Of a stretch of DNA of 64,000 bases, positions 1 to 8,398 are shown piece by piece. Under the pieces are notes generated by a model. It saw only the letters and a list, made by a program, of their open reading frames with translations, did no database searches and was not told where the DNA came from. Position 1 is the stretch's first letter, and each line of letters begins with the position of its first letter. This DNA is from Lysinibacillus odysseyi 34hs-1 = NBRC 100172 (GTDB taxonomy: Bacteria > Bacillota > Bacilli > Bacillales_A > Planococcaceae): the NCBI RefSeq assembly GCF_001591965.1, contig NZ_BCVX01000017.1, forward strand, positions 1-64,000, in the 5' to 3' direction. The position numbers were made by a program, and so were the translations under genes.

Positions 1-487
1 CATAGTGAGTGTTTTTTTGTATTGCCTTTTCTAATAGAGTAAAGAATTCATCACCATTTTGAATATTGTAGCTTGCTTCAATGTCTTGACTCATAACGTA
101 TAGGCGTTTTTGTTCTGATGACAAATACAAGCTATAACCTGTATTTATTGTTAGGTAAAGGCGATAGGTAGGCACCATGGATTCATTGGATTCTGATGGA
201 TTATATTCGGTTAGTGTCCATTGTTCCATCGCATTGATAAGTTCTTGTTCATCTTCCTCTGAAATAGCGAGACTTTTTGATTCTTTTAAAGAATTTACAT
301 CCCTTATATCTAAGGATTTTTCTTTTACATTGAAATCAGCAGTAAATAAACTATCTGATAAAACCTCTTGCATGGTGTAGACTTTTGGATTATCAGAAGC
401 ATTTGGGCTGTTATATTTCACTACACCAAATCCGATAGCAATAGCAACAATTGCGATAAGACCGGCAAGCTTCCAATTTTTACTCAC
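1..487 (-). CDS. Membrane-anchored hypothetical protein, 3' end outside window
   Basis: An open frame of 162 codons runs off the left edge. I place the start at a GTG (485-487) because AAGGAG lies 8 bases upstream; the ATG just before it is followed by a stop after three codons. Residues 7-24 form one hydrophobic segment with a short basic head, so the protein is probably anchored in the membrane with the rest outside. The remainder is acidic and polar, rich in Ser/Glu/Asp, without a domain I recognise. No partner gene is visible because the neighbour lies outside the window. Function unknown. Confidence 0.6.
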   Translation of the reverse strand, partial: MSKNWKLAGLIAIVAIAIGFGVVKYNSPNASDNPKVYTMQEVLSDSLFTADFNVKEKSLDIRDVNSLKESKSLAISEEDEQELINAMEQWTLTEYNPSESNESMVPTYRLYLTINTGYSLYLSSEQKRLYVMSQDIEASYNIQNGDEFFTLLEKAIQKNTHY

Positions 488-688
488 ACACTCATCTCCT
501 TGTATTTTTTACCATCATACCAAAAGTAAATGACATTTAAGAATAAAAACAGAAATACATCTTCTCTTTTCTGTTTTTGTTGATAAATTCAATCACGATT
601 TCTCTTTAAAAGGTAGCGATAATTTTTCATTATAGTACAGACCTGATAAGGGGCTTATTATAGGGAGAAGTTAAGTTATAAACGAATT

Positions 689-793
689 ATGAAAACATTC
701 ACTCCCTCTTCTACAAATTTATTAACTATGATGAAAGCTACAGAGCGAGGAGCTATGGATTGGAAGGATGATTATACTATTAAAAAGAATTAA
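689..793 (+). CDS. Possible small peptide of 34 aa
   Basis: ATG to TAA in one frame gives a 34-residue, mixed-charge peptide without a membrane segment. The stop lies 6 bases before a strong rho-independent terminator (799-838), and no other gene precedes that terminator on this strand, so some short transcript probably ends here. The nearest purine-rich ribosome site (AGGGAG) is too far from the first ATG; an internal in-frame ATG (716) preceded by GCGAGGAGCT is better placed. It could be a peptide, a non-coding RNA, or a remnant. I do not recognise it. Confidence 0.25.
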   Translation: MKTFTPSSTNLLTMMKATERGAMDWKDDYTIKKN

Positions 794-798
794 ATAAC

Positions 799-838
799 TA
801 CAGCCCCTTCATTCATAATAGAAGGGGCTGTGTTTTTT
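799..838 (+). terminator. Rho-independent terminator of the short upstream transcript
   Basis: Stem ACAGCCCCTTC / GAAGGGGCTGT with a 10-base loop, followed by six T on the plus strand. The minus side lacks a good T-run, so it is oriented plus. Confidence 0.75.
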
Positions 839-875
839 ATATGCTGAAACTACATTCTTTAAGAGGATTTTCACA

Positions 876-900
876 GCATTGGGCATCCCGCAGCCAATGC
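876..900 (-). other. Hairpin downstream of ccpA
   Basis: GCATTGG / CCAATGC with an 11-base loop lies 28 bases after the ccpA stop. There is no clear T-run, so it may be a weak terminator or 3'-end stabiliser of the ccpA mRNA. Confidence 0.3.
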
Positions 901-928
901 ATCGTGGGGATCATAGATCAGCCAGATT

Positions 929-1927
929 TCAGCGTTTCACTGAATTGCGCATTTCTATACGGTGAGGTAAAATAACGCTCTGCTGCTCTACGGACTCTTT
1001 GTTCATCAGCTTTGTCAGTAAACGCATGGCAACTGCTCCAATATCGTATAACGGAAGAACAACACTTGACAACTGAGGCCTTACCATACGGGCTAATTTT
1101 GAATTTTCAAAACTGATTACTTCAATATCATCCGGCACATGCTTGCCAGTATCCTGTGCTCCGTGAATAATACCGATAGCCAGCTCGTCACTGCCTGCAA
1201 AAAACGCTGTGGGCGCCTCTTCCAGCACACTAAGCTCTTCATAAGCAGTAATACCACTATCATATGTACCTTCGTCAGATACGATGAGCGCTTCATCTAC
1301 TTGAAGCCCTTCATCCTCCAGTACTTTTTTATAGGCGTCTAGTTTATATTGATTAACTGTAAAAGTATCGGGGCCTAATACACAGGCAATTCTTTTATGA
1401 CCGTTACCGATTAATACTTTGACAGCCTCATATGCCGCCTTAAAGTAATCAATATTGACAGAAGCAATCTCATTTGACTCGTCGACTGATCCAGCTAATA
1501 CGATAGGTACGGGAGAATGTTCTATCGAAGCCTGAATCTTTTCAGTAACTTTATCTGTCATCATGACGATGCCATCTACTTGCTTGCCAAGCATTGTATC
1601 TAGAAGGGTCAGTTCTTTTCCTTCATTTTGGTCTGAATTCGCCAAAATGATATTATAACGGTACATGGTAGCAATATCTTCAATTCCACGTGCCAACTCT
1701 GCATATAAATTATTGGAAATATCGGGAATGATGACACCCACTGTTGTTGTTTTTTTACTCGCCAGACCACGAGCCACCGCGTTTGGCCTGTATTCAAGCC
1801 GCTCAATTACTTCAAGCACTTTTTTACGCGTCGCCGGTTTGACATTTTGATTACCGTTCACAACACGGGACACAGTCGCCATCGATACATTCGCTTCCCG
1901 CGCTACATCATAAATAGTAACAGTCAA
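929..1927 (-). CDS. ccpA: Catabolite control protein A (LacI/GalR-family regulator)
   Basis: Master regulator of carbon catabolite control; with HPr-Ser46-P it binds cre sites. The N-terminus [20 protein letters not shown] is the lacI helix-turn-helix, followed by the hinge with [14 protein letters not shown] and a periplasmic-binding-protein-like core ending in the family's [12 protein letters not shown] segment. The frame also opens at an ATG at 1966, but I choose TTG at 1927: it gives 332 residues, close to the B. subtilis protein, and is preceded at 8 bases by AGGGGG. The gene stands next to aroA as in other Bacillales. Whether it is autoregulated cannot be seen here. Identity is very firm, the exact start less so. 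Confidence 0.95.
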   Translation of the reverse strand: MTVTIYDVAREANVSMATVSRVVNGNQNVKPATRKKVLEVIERLEYRPNAVARGLASKKTTTVGVIIPDISNNLYAELARGIEDIATMYRYNIILANSDQNEGKELTLLDTMLGKQVDGIVMMTDKVTEKIQASIEHSPVPIVLAGSVDESNEIASVNIDYFKAAYEAVKVLIGNGHKRIACVLGPDTFTVNQYKLDAYKKVLEDEGLQVDEALIVSDEGTYDSGITAYEELSVLEEAPTAFFAGSDELAIGIIHGAQDTGKHVPDDIEVISFENSKLARMVRPQLSSVVLPLYDIGAVAMRLLTKLMNKESVEQQSVILPHRIEMRNSVKR

Positions 1928-2040
1928 TGCATTTGCCCCCTTCAAAACTCTTTTTAAATCCATCATACGATAATTTTCCGTCTGTTTTCAATAAAAAGAA
2001 AGTTTTCGATTAAATAATAAGTATTTCACTAGGTTTTTTT

Positions 2041-2081
2041 GCAAAAATAACAGCCCGCTCCGCTGATCAGCGAAACGAGCC
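2041..2081 (-). terminator. Terminator of aroA
   Basis: On the minus strand GCTCGTTTCGCTGATCAGCG pairs with itself and with the following GGAGCGGGC, then TTATTTTTGC. It lies 7 bases after the aroA stop. Confidence 0.65.
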
Positions 2082-2087
2082 TAGATT

Positions 2088-3173
2088 TTATGCTCTTACT
2101 TCATACTGCTTCATGAATTTCAATACTTCTTCGTAAAACGCATCGAATGTTGGAATATCCATTTGCTGCTGCTGATCTGACAAAGCAACGGATGGATCTG
2201 GGTGAACTTCTGCCATAACGCCATCAGCACCAATTGCGATAGCTGCCTTCGCACATGGCAGCAGCAGATCACGACGCCCCGTTGAATGTGTAACATCGAC
2301 CATAACCGGTAGATGTGTCTCCTGCTTTAAGATTGGTACAGCCGAAATGTCCAATGTATTTCGAGTTGCTTTTTCGTACGTACGAATACCGCGTTCACAT
2401 AGGATGATATTTTCATTTCCTTTTGACATGATATATTCTGCAGCATGAATGAACTCATCAATTGTCGCAGCAAGCCCCCGTTTTAATAAAACAGGCTTAT
2501 TCGTAGAGCCTGCAGCTTTCAACAGTTCGAAGTTCTGCATGTTACGTGCACCAATCTGAATGACATCAATGTAGTCAAGTGCCGTATCTAAATCTGCCGG
2601 TGTTACAATCTCGGTAATGACACCAAGCCCGTATTCATTAGAAACTTGTTTTAAAATTTTTAACCCTTCCAATCCGAGTCCCTGGAAGTCATACGGAGAT
2701 GTACGTGGCTTGTACGCTCCACCCCGGATCAGCTTTAATCCTTTTTCCTGAATGGAGGCCGCTACTGCTGCAACCTGCTCGTATGACTCCACAGCACATG
2801 GACCGAATACAAAAGAAGGCGCTCCTGAACCAATTAGTTCACCATTTACATTAATTACAGTATCTTCTGATTTTTCCTTTCGGGAAACAAGCAATTCTTT
2901 CTTCTTCTCTGCTTCTAACTGTTTCAGCGCTGTCTTGAAGATTTGCTTGAAAATATAATCCACTGTCATTTGATTCAATGGGCCGGTATTATGTTTTTTA
3001 ATTAGGTCAAGCATATGGCGTTCACGTAGAGGATCATAACGGTTTACACCTTGCTTTTCTTTAATCTTGCCGATTTCATTTACTACTTCTGCACGCTCAT
3101 TGACCAAGCGTAAAATTTCAAGATTTAATTCATCAATGCGACTGCGTAGACCTTCTAACTCGTTATGACTCAT
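2088..3173 (-). CDS. aroA: Bifunctional chorismate mutase / 3-deoxy-7-phosphoheptulonate synthase
   Basis: First enzyme of the shikimate pathway (phosphoenolpyruvate + erythrose-4-phosphate to DAHP) with an N-terminal AroQ-type chorismate mutase. Residues 1-90 are the helical mutase domain ([20 protein letters not shown]); residues about 100-360 are the class-I-beta DAHP synthase barrel with [38 protein letters not shown] and [10 protein letters not shown] motifs. In this Bacillales architecture the mutase domain acts as the feedback sensor for chorismate/prephenate. The gene lies directly upstream of ccpA on the same strand but is separated by a terminator. GGAGAGGAG precedes the ATG. Confidence 0.96.
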   Translation of the reverse strand: MSHNELEGLRSRIDELNLEILRLVNERAEVVNEIGKIKEKQGVNRYDPLRERHMLDLIKKHNTGPLNQMTVDYIFKQIFKTALKQLEAEKKKELLVSRKEKSEDTVINVNGELIGSGAPSFVFGPCAVESYEQVAAVAASIQEKGLKLIRGGAYKPRTSPYDFQGLGLEGLKILKQVSNEYGLGVITEIVTPADLDTALDYIDVIQIGARNMQNFELLKAAGSTNKPVLLKRGLAATIDEFIHAAEYIMSKGNENIILCERGIRTYEKATRNTLDISAVPILKQETHLPVMVDVTHSTGRRDLLLPCAKAAIAIGADGVMAEVHPDPSVALSDQQQQMDIPTFDAFYEEVLKFMKQYEVRA

Positions 3174-3345
3174 GATTGATCTCCTCTCCCCTGTACCCTG
3201 CTCTTTCAGAACGCTGAAATGTATGATACATTTTAAAATAATAACACTATTATAATCAACAAATGTGAGAATGTCACGTCTTTTTAATTTAGCGCTTCAA
3301 CTCACTAAAGTAAATGAAGTAATAGCAAGAAAGGAAGCGGTTTCA

Positions 3346-5487
3346 TTGCCAGAAAAACTTTTTGCGCTGGATATTGGTACAAGATCAGTTGTAGGTATTA
3401 TTTTAGAAGCTGCGGAAGAGCGGTTTCATGTTGCAGACATATTAGTCAAAGAACATAAAGAACGCGCAATGGTAGATGGTCAAATACATAATGTCCTTTA
3501 TGTAGCGGATTTAATCAGCGAGATAAAGGAGGAACTGGAACACAGACACGGACCTCTTCAAAAAGTCAATGTAGCTGCGGCGGGAAGAGCGTTAAAGACA
3601 GAACAGGCAAGTATAACGGTAAACATAAAAAATCGTCCTATCTTTACGGAAGAAGATATCGCCCGTCTGGAGCTCCAAGCAGTTCAGCAGGCACAGGCAC
3701 AACTTTTGCAGCAAAAGGAAGATAGCAAGACAAGCCATTATTATTGCGTAGGCTATTCTGTTCTCTTCTATCGTTTGGATGGAGAAGAAATCGGCAGCCT
3801 ATTAGACCAGCAGGGAGATGAAGCAACAGTAGAAGTAATTGCGACATTCCTGCCGCGTGTCGTAGTGGAATCTCTCCTTGCCGCATTGAAAAGAGCTGAT
3901 CTTGAGATGGAAGCTCTGACACTGGAGCCAATTGCTGCTATTAACGTCCTGATCCCGCCTACAATGCGCAGATTGAATGTAGCACTTGTAGATATTGGCG
4001 CCGGGACATCCGATATCGCCATTACAGATAAAAGTACGGTGATCGCCTATGGAATGGTACCAACAGCGGGGGATGAAATTACAGAGGCATTAAGTGATCA
4101 TTATCTGCTGGATTTCCCTGTTGCTGAGATTGCAAAGCGGCAATTGCATACGGCGGAGCAAATCGCCATCCAGGATATTTTAGGATTCGATGAATATCAC
4201 CCACGCGAACAAGTACTTGCCGCAATCATGCCGGCAATCGAAAACTTGGCGAATGCTATCGGCAAAGAAATATTGAGGCTAAATAACAATGTTTCACCAA
4301 AGGCTGTCATGCTTGTCGGTGGAGGAAGCTTGACACCAAACTTGCCGGAAGAACTCTGTAAAGTGCTTAACTTACCTGCCAATCGTGTGGCAGTCCGCGG
4401 AATCGATGCCATTCAAAATCTTACGAGGGAAGAGTCCATCCCTGTGACACCGGAGCTAGTGACACCAATCGGCATTGCCATTGCAGCAAAAAAAGCACCG
4501 ATACAGTATATGTCGGTGACGGTAAATGAGCAGGTTGTTCGATTGTTTGAACTAAAAGAGATGACGGTAGCCGATGCGTTCCTAGCAGCAAATATTCGTG
4601 CCAGACAACTTTACGGAAAACCTGGGCACGGCCTGTCTCTTACGGTAAATGGCCAGGATATTTTCATTCCAGGTGGACACGGTGAACCAGCAGCCATCTT
4701 CGTAAATGGTGCTCCCGCCTCCACAAAAACAGTCATCAAAAACGGTGATCGAATTGAGCTTGTAGAAGGAAAGGATGGCGATCCAGCTATTGCAAACGTC
4801 CAGGATATTATTGACAATGCGACGACAATGTCAGTAACAGTCCAAGGCCTCCCTTATCAACTGGGGCCGAAAATTTCTATTAACGGGCAGCCGGCTTCAT
4901 TGAGCCAGCCATTGGAGGATCGTGATATTCTAGTATTTGAAATAGCAGAGACGATTGAAGATGTGTTCCATTACACACATAATACTGCAGATTTACATAA
5001 GCTCGGACCCTACCTCATTTATGTAGAGGGAAATCCAACGATGCTTCCTGAATATTCATCCATCCTTACACTGAACGGAAAACCTGCCAAGCTGAACTAC
5101 CGTGTCCAACATGGCGATGCTATTGCCTTTTCACACGTATCTTTACCAACTGCGCAGGAAGTCGCCAATTCGCTGAATATAGCTCTTGAGGACCGGATCA
5201 TTGTTATTTTTCAGTATAAGCAGGTGGAACTTTCAAAAGTAACACGCCAAATGATAGTAGAGGGAACTGCGGTAGAGCCAAGTGCGACGGTGAAAAATGG
5301 CGCTGTCGTTCATTTTAATACCCACGATGTAAACAAATGGATTTATCAGGATGTGTTCCGATTTTCTGATTGGCAGCTGCCTGCTGATTTTAAGGGACAT
5401 TTTACTATATTGCGCAACGGGGAACCTTCTAGCTTTGATGCGGAAATCTTTGGTGGAGACCAATTAGAAATTAAACTTATGGAATAA
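3346..5487 (+). CDS. FtsA/PilM-like ATPase with C-terminal beta-grasp-like repeats
   Basis: Actin-fold ATPase related to FtsA and PilM: phosphate-1 loop ALDIGTRSVVGII at the start, phosphate-2 loop ALVDIGAGTSDIAI and the adenosine motif MLVGGGSLTPNLPE. FtsA relatives tether partners at the membrane during division or pilus assembly. After about residue 410 comes a 300-residue tail of repeated units built as NG-x-P ... x-GD-x-I/L, resembling tandem small beta-grasp folds; a normal FtsA is about 420 residues. The frame opens at an ATG at 3265, but TTG 3346 has AAGGAAG 8 bases upstream and puts the ATPase at the N-terminus. It is not the true ftsA, since ftsZ is not adjacent. Role inferred only. 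Confidence 0.8.
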   Translation: MPEKLFALDIGTRSVVGIILEAAEERFHVADILVKEHKERAMVDGQIHNVLYVADLISEIKEELEHRHGPLQKVNVAAAGRALKTEQASITVNIKNRPIFTEEDIARLELQAVQQAQAQLLQQKEDSKTSHYYCVGYSVLFYRLDGEEIGSLLDQQGDEATVEVIATFLPRVVVESLLAALKRADLEMEALTLEPIAAINVLIPPTMRRLNVALVDIGAGTSDIAITDKSTVIAYGMVPTAGDEITEALSDHYLLDFPVAEIAKRQLHTAEQIAIQDILGFDEYHPREQVLAAIMPAIENLANAIGKEILRLNNNVSPKAVMLVGGGSLTPNLPEELCKVLNLPANRVAVRGIDAIQNLTREESIPVTPELVTPIGIAIAAKKAPIQYMSVTVNEQVVRLFELKEMTVADAFLAANIRARQLYGKPGHGLSLTVNGQDIFIPGGHGEPAAIFVNGAPASTKTVIKNGDRIELVEGKDGDPAIANVQDIIDNATTMSVTVQGLPYQLGPKISINGQPASLSQPLEDRDILVFEIAETIEDVFHYTHNTADLHKLGPYLIYVEGNPTMLPEYSSILTLNGKPAKLNYRVQHGDAIAFSHVSLPTAQEVANSLNIALEDRIIVIFQYKQVELSKVTRQMIVEGTAVEPSATVKNGAVVHFNTHDVNKWIYQDVFRFSDWQLPADFKGHFTILRNGEPSSFDAEIFGGDQLEIKLME

Positions 5488-5507
5488 TATAATAAACTGC
5501 CTAAAAA

Positions 5508-5545
5508 AACTGGGTTAGCAATAGTTCGCTAACCCAGTTTTCTAT
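5508..5545. terminator. Bidirectional terminator between the FtsA-like gene and ytxH
   Basis: AACTGGGTTAGC / GCTAACCCAGTT with a short loop, T-rich on both exits, between convergent genes. Confidence 0.8.
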
Positions 5546-5667
5546 TTGCCCAAAGCTACAGAAGCAGCATACTCTCCCGTATCTTCAGGTATTTTCACTT
5601 CGGTTGGCAGCCGGTTAAAGGTCTGCCAAAAAGCTAAATCGATGATGGGCGGGCCGAATTCGAAATT
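5542..5667 (-). pseudogene. Orphan coding-like fragment overlapping the ytxH 3' end
   Basis: On the minus strand, in a frame different from ytxH, 41 codons are open after a TGA and end in TAG just before the terminator. There is no start codon. The composition looks protein-like (for example NRLPTEVKIPEDTGEYAASV) and does not read as YtxH. It could be the end of a lost gene joined to ytxH, or the original YtxH C-terminus after a frameshift. I could not assign a family. Confidence 0.35.
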
Positions 5668-6152
5668 TCATTGCCTTCTAGAGCATCTTCTAATAACCCT
5701 TCTTCCGAATGACGATTTACCGCCGCTTCTTCTTTACTGCCTGTCATCTTTCCTACTGTTGTTTCATCAAGCGGTTCTTCCCCTTCTGAGGAAACAGTCC
5801 CATCATCAAAAACAGTTGGCGTTTTTGATGATTTTGATTTCACCTTATCGACCAATTGAGTCGATTGTTCCTTCAATTGCTGTGATAATTGTGTTGTTTT
5901 CTCTTTTGCTGTCGAAGAAAGTTCCACACTCTTGTCCTTCAAGTTTACTGCCTGTGTTGCTACATCTCCACGTAGCTCCCGGCCGGCCTTAGGCGCCAGT
6001 AATAATCCCGCTGCAGCACCAACGATACCGCCTACTAAGGCGCCAATTACGAAATCCTTGAAATTTACCGATTCATCATTACCATAAATTGTTCGGTTGC
6101 TATCTACATAATATACTTGCGGTAAATTATTTGATGACCCTTTGTTTGCCAT
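5634..6152 (-). CDS. ytxH: YtxH-family envelope/stress protein
   Basis: A 172-residue protein with the YtxH core: a glycine-rich hydrophobic segment at residues 33-53 (FVIGALVGGIVGAAAGLLLA) followed by APKAGRELR and then a long polar, probably coiled-coil region. In B. subtilis ytxG-ytxH-ytxJ is a general-stress operon next to ccpA-aroA; here ytxG lies 19 bases upstream and no ytxJ follows. The last dozen residues (NSARPSSI) are unusual and overlap another open frame, so the C-terminus may be altered. Probable membrane-associated stress protein; biochemical role unknown. Confidence 0.85.
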   Translation of the reverse strand: MANKGSSNNLPQVYYVDSNRTIYGNDESVNFKDFVIGALVGGIVGAAAGLLLAPKAGRELRGDVATQAVNLKDKSVELSSTAKEKTTQLSQQLKEQSTQLVDKVKSKSSKTPTVFDDGTVSSEGEEPLDETTVGKMTGSKEEAAVNRHSEEGLLEDALEGNEISNSARPSSI

Positions 6153-6171
6153 ACATTACACCCTCTTTGTT

Positions 6172-6642
6172 TTATTTTTGTTTATCTGCAGCGGGAGACA
6201 TAGTATCCACTACCGTTACTTCCTGATCAATAGTTTTACGTTGTTTCCATTTATCTGCAATCCCCATTGCCACATTACTCCATTGTACCACCTGGGCAAT
6301 TTTTTCCTCATTGCGCCCCACTTCTTTTGATACGGCTGTTGTAATACGTTGTACCGAATTATTTAATCCGTTTACAGAATCACCGATTCCTTTAACGGCT
6401 TGGACTACTGAATTTAGCTTCTCGGATTTTTCTGAAATATCATCCGCTAATGAATTTGTTTTTGTGAGAAGGGTTGTTGTTTCACGCGTAATCCCTTCCA
6501 TCTGCCCTTCAATTCCGGCTACTGTTGATGCCATGTTATTTAATGTATTTTTTAGTGAGAAGAGTGTCATACCAACGCTGATACATAACACTAAAAAACC
6601 GATTGCAGCGATCAATGCTGCGATATACAATACTACTTCCAT
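6172..6642 (-). CDS. ytxG: DUF948 membrane protein YtxG
   Basis: A 156-residue DUF948 protein: one N-terminal membrane helix (residues 4-28, LYIAALIAAIGFLVLCISVG) and then a helical, heptad-like segment of about 80 residues rich in Asn, Ser and Thr, ending in a polar tail. First gene of the ytxG-ytxH pair, with GGAGG 8 bases before its ATG. Family members are stress-induced and resemble methyl-accepting coiled coils without a signalling tip. No enzymatic residues are seen. Confidence 0.87.
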   Translation of the reverse strand: MEVVLYIAALIAAIGFLVLCISVGMTLFSLKNTLNNMASTVAGIEGQMEGITRETTTLLTKTNSLADDISEKSEKLNSVVQAVKGIGDSVNGLNNSVQRITTAVSKEVGRNEEKIAQVVQWSNVAMGIADKWKQRKTIDQEVTVVDTMSPAADKQK

Positions 6643-6709
6643 GTGAAGACCTCCTATGCATAGTTAATTTTTATGTTCGACAAAATATAAAAAAATCCTG
6701 CATCCTTTT

Positions 6710-6749
6710 AAGAAAAAACAGCTCATCCTCCAAGAAAGAATAAGCTGTT
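6710..6749 (-). terminator. Terminator of murC
   Basis: On the minus strand AACAGCT ... AGCTGTT closes a long hairpin with inner TTC/GGA pairing, followed by TTTTCTT, about 80 bases after murC. Confidence 0.55.
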
Positions 6750-6800
6750 CAAGCTGTTTGTTACATACTTACCTTACTGTGAGGGGTTTCAAACAGCTTG
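6750..6800. repeat. 11-bp inverted repeat downstream of murC
   Basis: CAAGCTGTTTG and CAAACAGCTTG are perfect inverted copies separated by 29 bases. They also share AGCTGTT with the adjacent terminator stem, so alternative 3'-end folds are possible. Confidence 0.5.
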
Positions 6801-6830
6801 ATGAGATATGCACAACATTTATATTTTGTT

Positions 6831-8132
6831 TCACCCTTGTAAAAGCTGTTCAAACGCATTCTGGAATTTATGTACGTCGCCTGCGCCCATAAATAGGAAT
6901 GCTGCATCTTTGTGCTTTTGCAACACATCAATAGCATCTGTTCTCAAGATTACACTTCCCTCAATTAGGGCCGCTAAATCATCGATTGTCAATTCGCCAG
7001 CCTGTTCACGTGCGGAACCAAAAATATCACATAGGTACACCGCATCGGCCTTTGAGAGGCTATCTGCGAAGTTTTGCAAAAATGCCTGTGTACGGGAGAA
7101 TGTATGCGGCTGGAAAACAGCTACAATCTCTCTGTCTGGATATTTTTGACGAGCTGCCTGTAGTGTTGCCGAAATTTCTGTTGGATGATGTGCATAATCA
7201 TCTACCAATACATTGTTCCCAATTCTTGTTTCAGTAAAACGTCTTTTTACGCCGCCATACGTATTTAAACGCTCCTGGACAAGTTCTGCCGGGACTCCCT
7301 CATAATGGCATAAAGAAATGACCGCAAGCGCATTCAGCACTGCATGGTCTCCATAAAGCGGGATAAAGAACTTATGGTAGGATTCATTACGTACATATAC
7401 CTCAAATTCTGTACCTTCTGTTGTTTTTACAATATTTCGTGCAGCGAAGTCATTTTCCGCTCCAAATCCATAGTAAACAACCGGAACATTTGCCTGGATA
7501 CGCTGTAGATGCTCGTCATCACCACAGGCAATGATTGCTTTTTTCACTTGGAGAGCAAGCTCCTCAAATGCGTTGTATACATCCTCGATATTTTTAAAAT
7601 AGTCCGGATGATCAAAGTCTATATTTGTCATAACCGCATAGTCTGGATGATAGGCTAAAAAATGTCGGCGATATTCACATGCCTCCATTACAAAATAAGA
7701 CGCATCCTTTTTCCCTGCACCTGTGCCGTCTCCTATTAGGAAAGAAGTAGGCATATACCCGCCGATTACGTGGCTCATCAAACCTGTTGTCGATGTTTTG
7801 CCATGGGCTCCTGTAATAGCGATAGACGTATATTTGCCAATATACTCCCCTAAGAACTTATGATAACGAATAACCTCTACGCCCAGCTCACGTGCTCTCA
7901 CCAGCTCAGGATGGTCATCCGGGAATGCATTTCCAGCAATTACTGTCATGCCTGGTTTAATATTATTTTCATCAAATGGTTTAATTGTTATATTTCGATC
8001 ACGTAATGGCTGTTCAGTGAAATAATATGTCTCCACATCTGAGCCTTGGACTTGCTCTCCAGCATCAAATAAAATCTGTGCTAACGGACTCATTCCTGAG
8101 CCTTTAATACCTGTAAAATGGTAAAGTGTCAT
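6831..8132 (-). CDS. murC: UDP-N-acetylmuramate--L-alanine ligase
   Basis: Adds L-alanine to UDP-N-acetylmuramic acid, the first peptide step of peptidoglycan precursor synthesis in the cytoplasm. The Mur-ligase order is complete: N-terminal Rossmann domain with [16 protein letters not shown] loop GAHGKTST at residues 108-115, central [11 protein letters not shown], and C-terminal [10 protein letters not shown] and FQPHTFSRT. The length (433 aa) is normal. GTAGGAGGT-type ribosome site CTAGGAGG stands 9 bases before the ATG, immediately preceded by a hairpin. It lies downstream of sftA with a 266-base folded intergenic region between them. Confidence 0.97.
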   Translation of the reverse strand: MTLYHFTGIKGSGMSPLAQILFDAGEQVQGSDVETYYFTEQPLRDRNITIKPFDENNIKPGMTVIAGNAFPDDHPELVRARELGVEVIRYHKFLGEYIGKYTSIAITGAHGKTSTTGLMSHVIGGYMPTSFLIGDGTGAGKKDASYFVMEACEYRRHFLAYHPDYAVMTNIDFDHPDYFKNIEDVYNAFEELALQVKKAIIACGDDEHLQRIQANVPVVYYGFGAENDFAARNIVKTTEGTEFEVYVRNESYHKFFIPLYGDHAVLNALAVISLCHYEGVPAELVQERLNTYGGVKRRFTETRIGNNVLVDDYAHHPTEISATLQAARQKYPDREIVAVFQPHTFSRTQAFLQNFADSLSKADAVYLCDIFGSAREQAGELTIDDLAALIEGSVILRTDAIDVLQKHKDAAFLFMGAGDVHKFQNAFEQLLQG

Positions 8133-8139
8133 GTTGAAA

Positions 8140-8281
8140 CCTCCTAGGAGTTCTGTACTCCCGTTAAATATTAGGCAAGTTAGTAAAGAGCTTTATTCCT
8201 GCTCAAGTGATAGAACAGACGAGGAACCAGTCCCTGCCAGCCCACCGTCTGTTTCATTACTCCAGGTTTATCACTCTTTAC
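8140..8281 (-). ncRNA. Candidate structured leader of murC
   Basis: Read on the minus strand, 8281-8183 folds as nested helices: GTAAAG/CTTTAC, AGTGATA/TATCACT, ACAGACG/CGTCTGT and an apical AGGGA-CTGG-TTCCT. The last helix needs a G-U pair that exists only on this strand, which supports a minus-strand RNA. A second small hairpin, GGAGT-ACAGA-ACTCC (8161-8147), directly abuts the murC ribosome site. It matches none of the riboswitch consensus sequences I know. Confidence 0.45.
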
Positions 8282-8398
8282 ACATCTTACCCTAAATGAA
8301 ATTTTTTTTATTTCCTTTTTACTAAAATGACTGTTCTATTATAGCACTTCTAATGAAGAACGCTACTTGTGGGACTTTTCTAACTTTTCTTAATTCCT

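Noticed and set aside
3251-3256. TATAAT box as promoter of the FtsA-like gene
   Set aside because: No -35 at proper distance and the region is shared with the divergent aroA promoter, so direction cannot be decided.
8183-8281. Plus-strand 6S-like or terminator RNA at the murC leader
   Set aside because: The apical helix has an A-C mismatch on the plus strand while the minus strand forms a G-U pair; no gene on the plus strand would use it.
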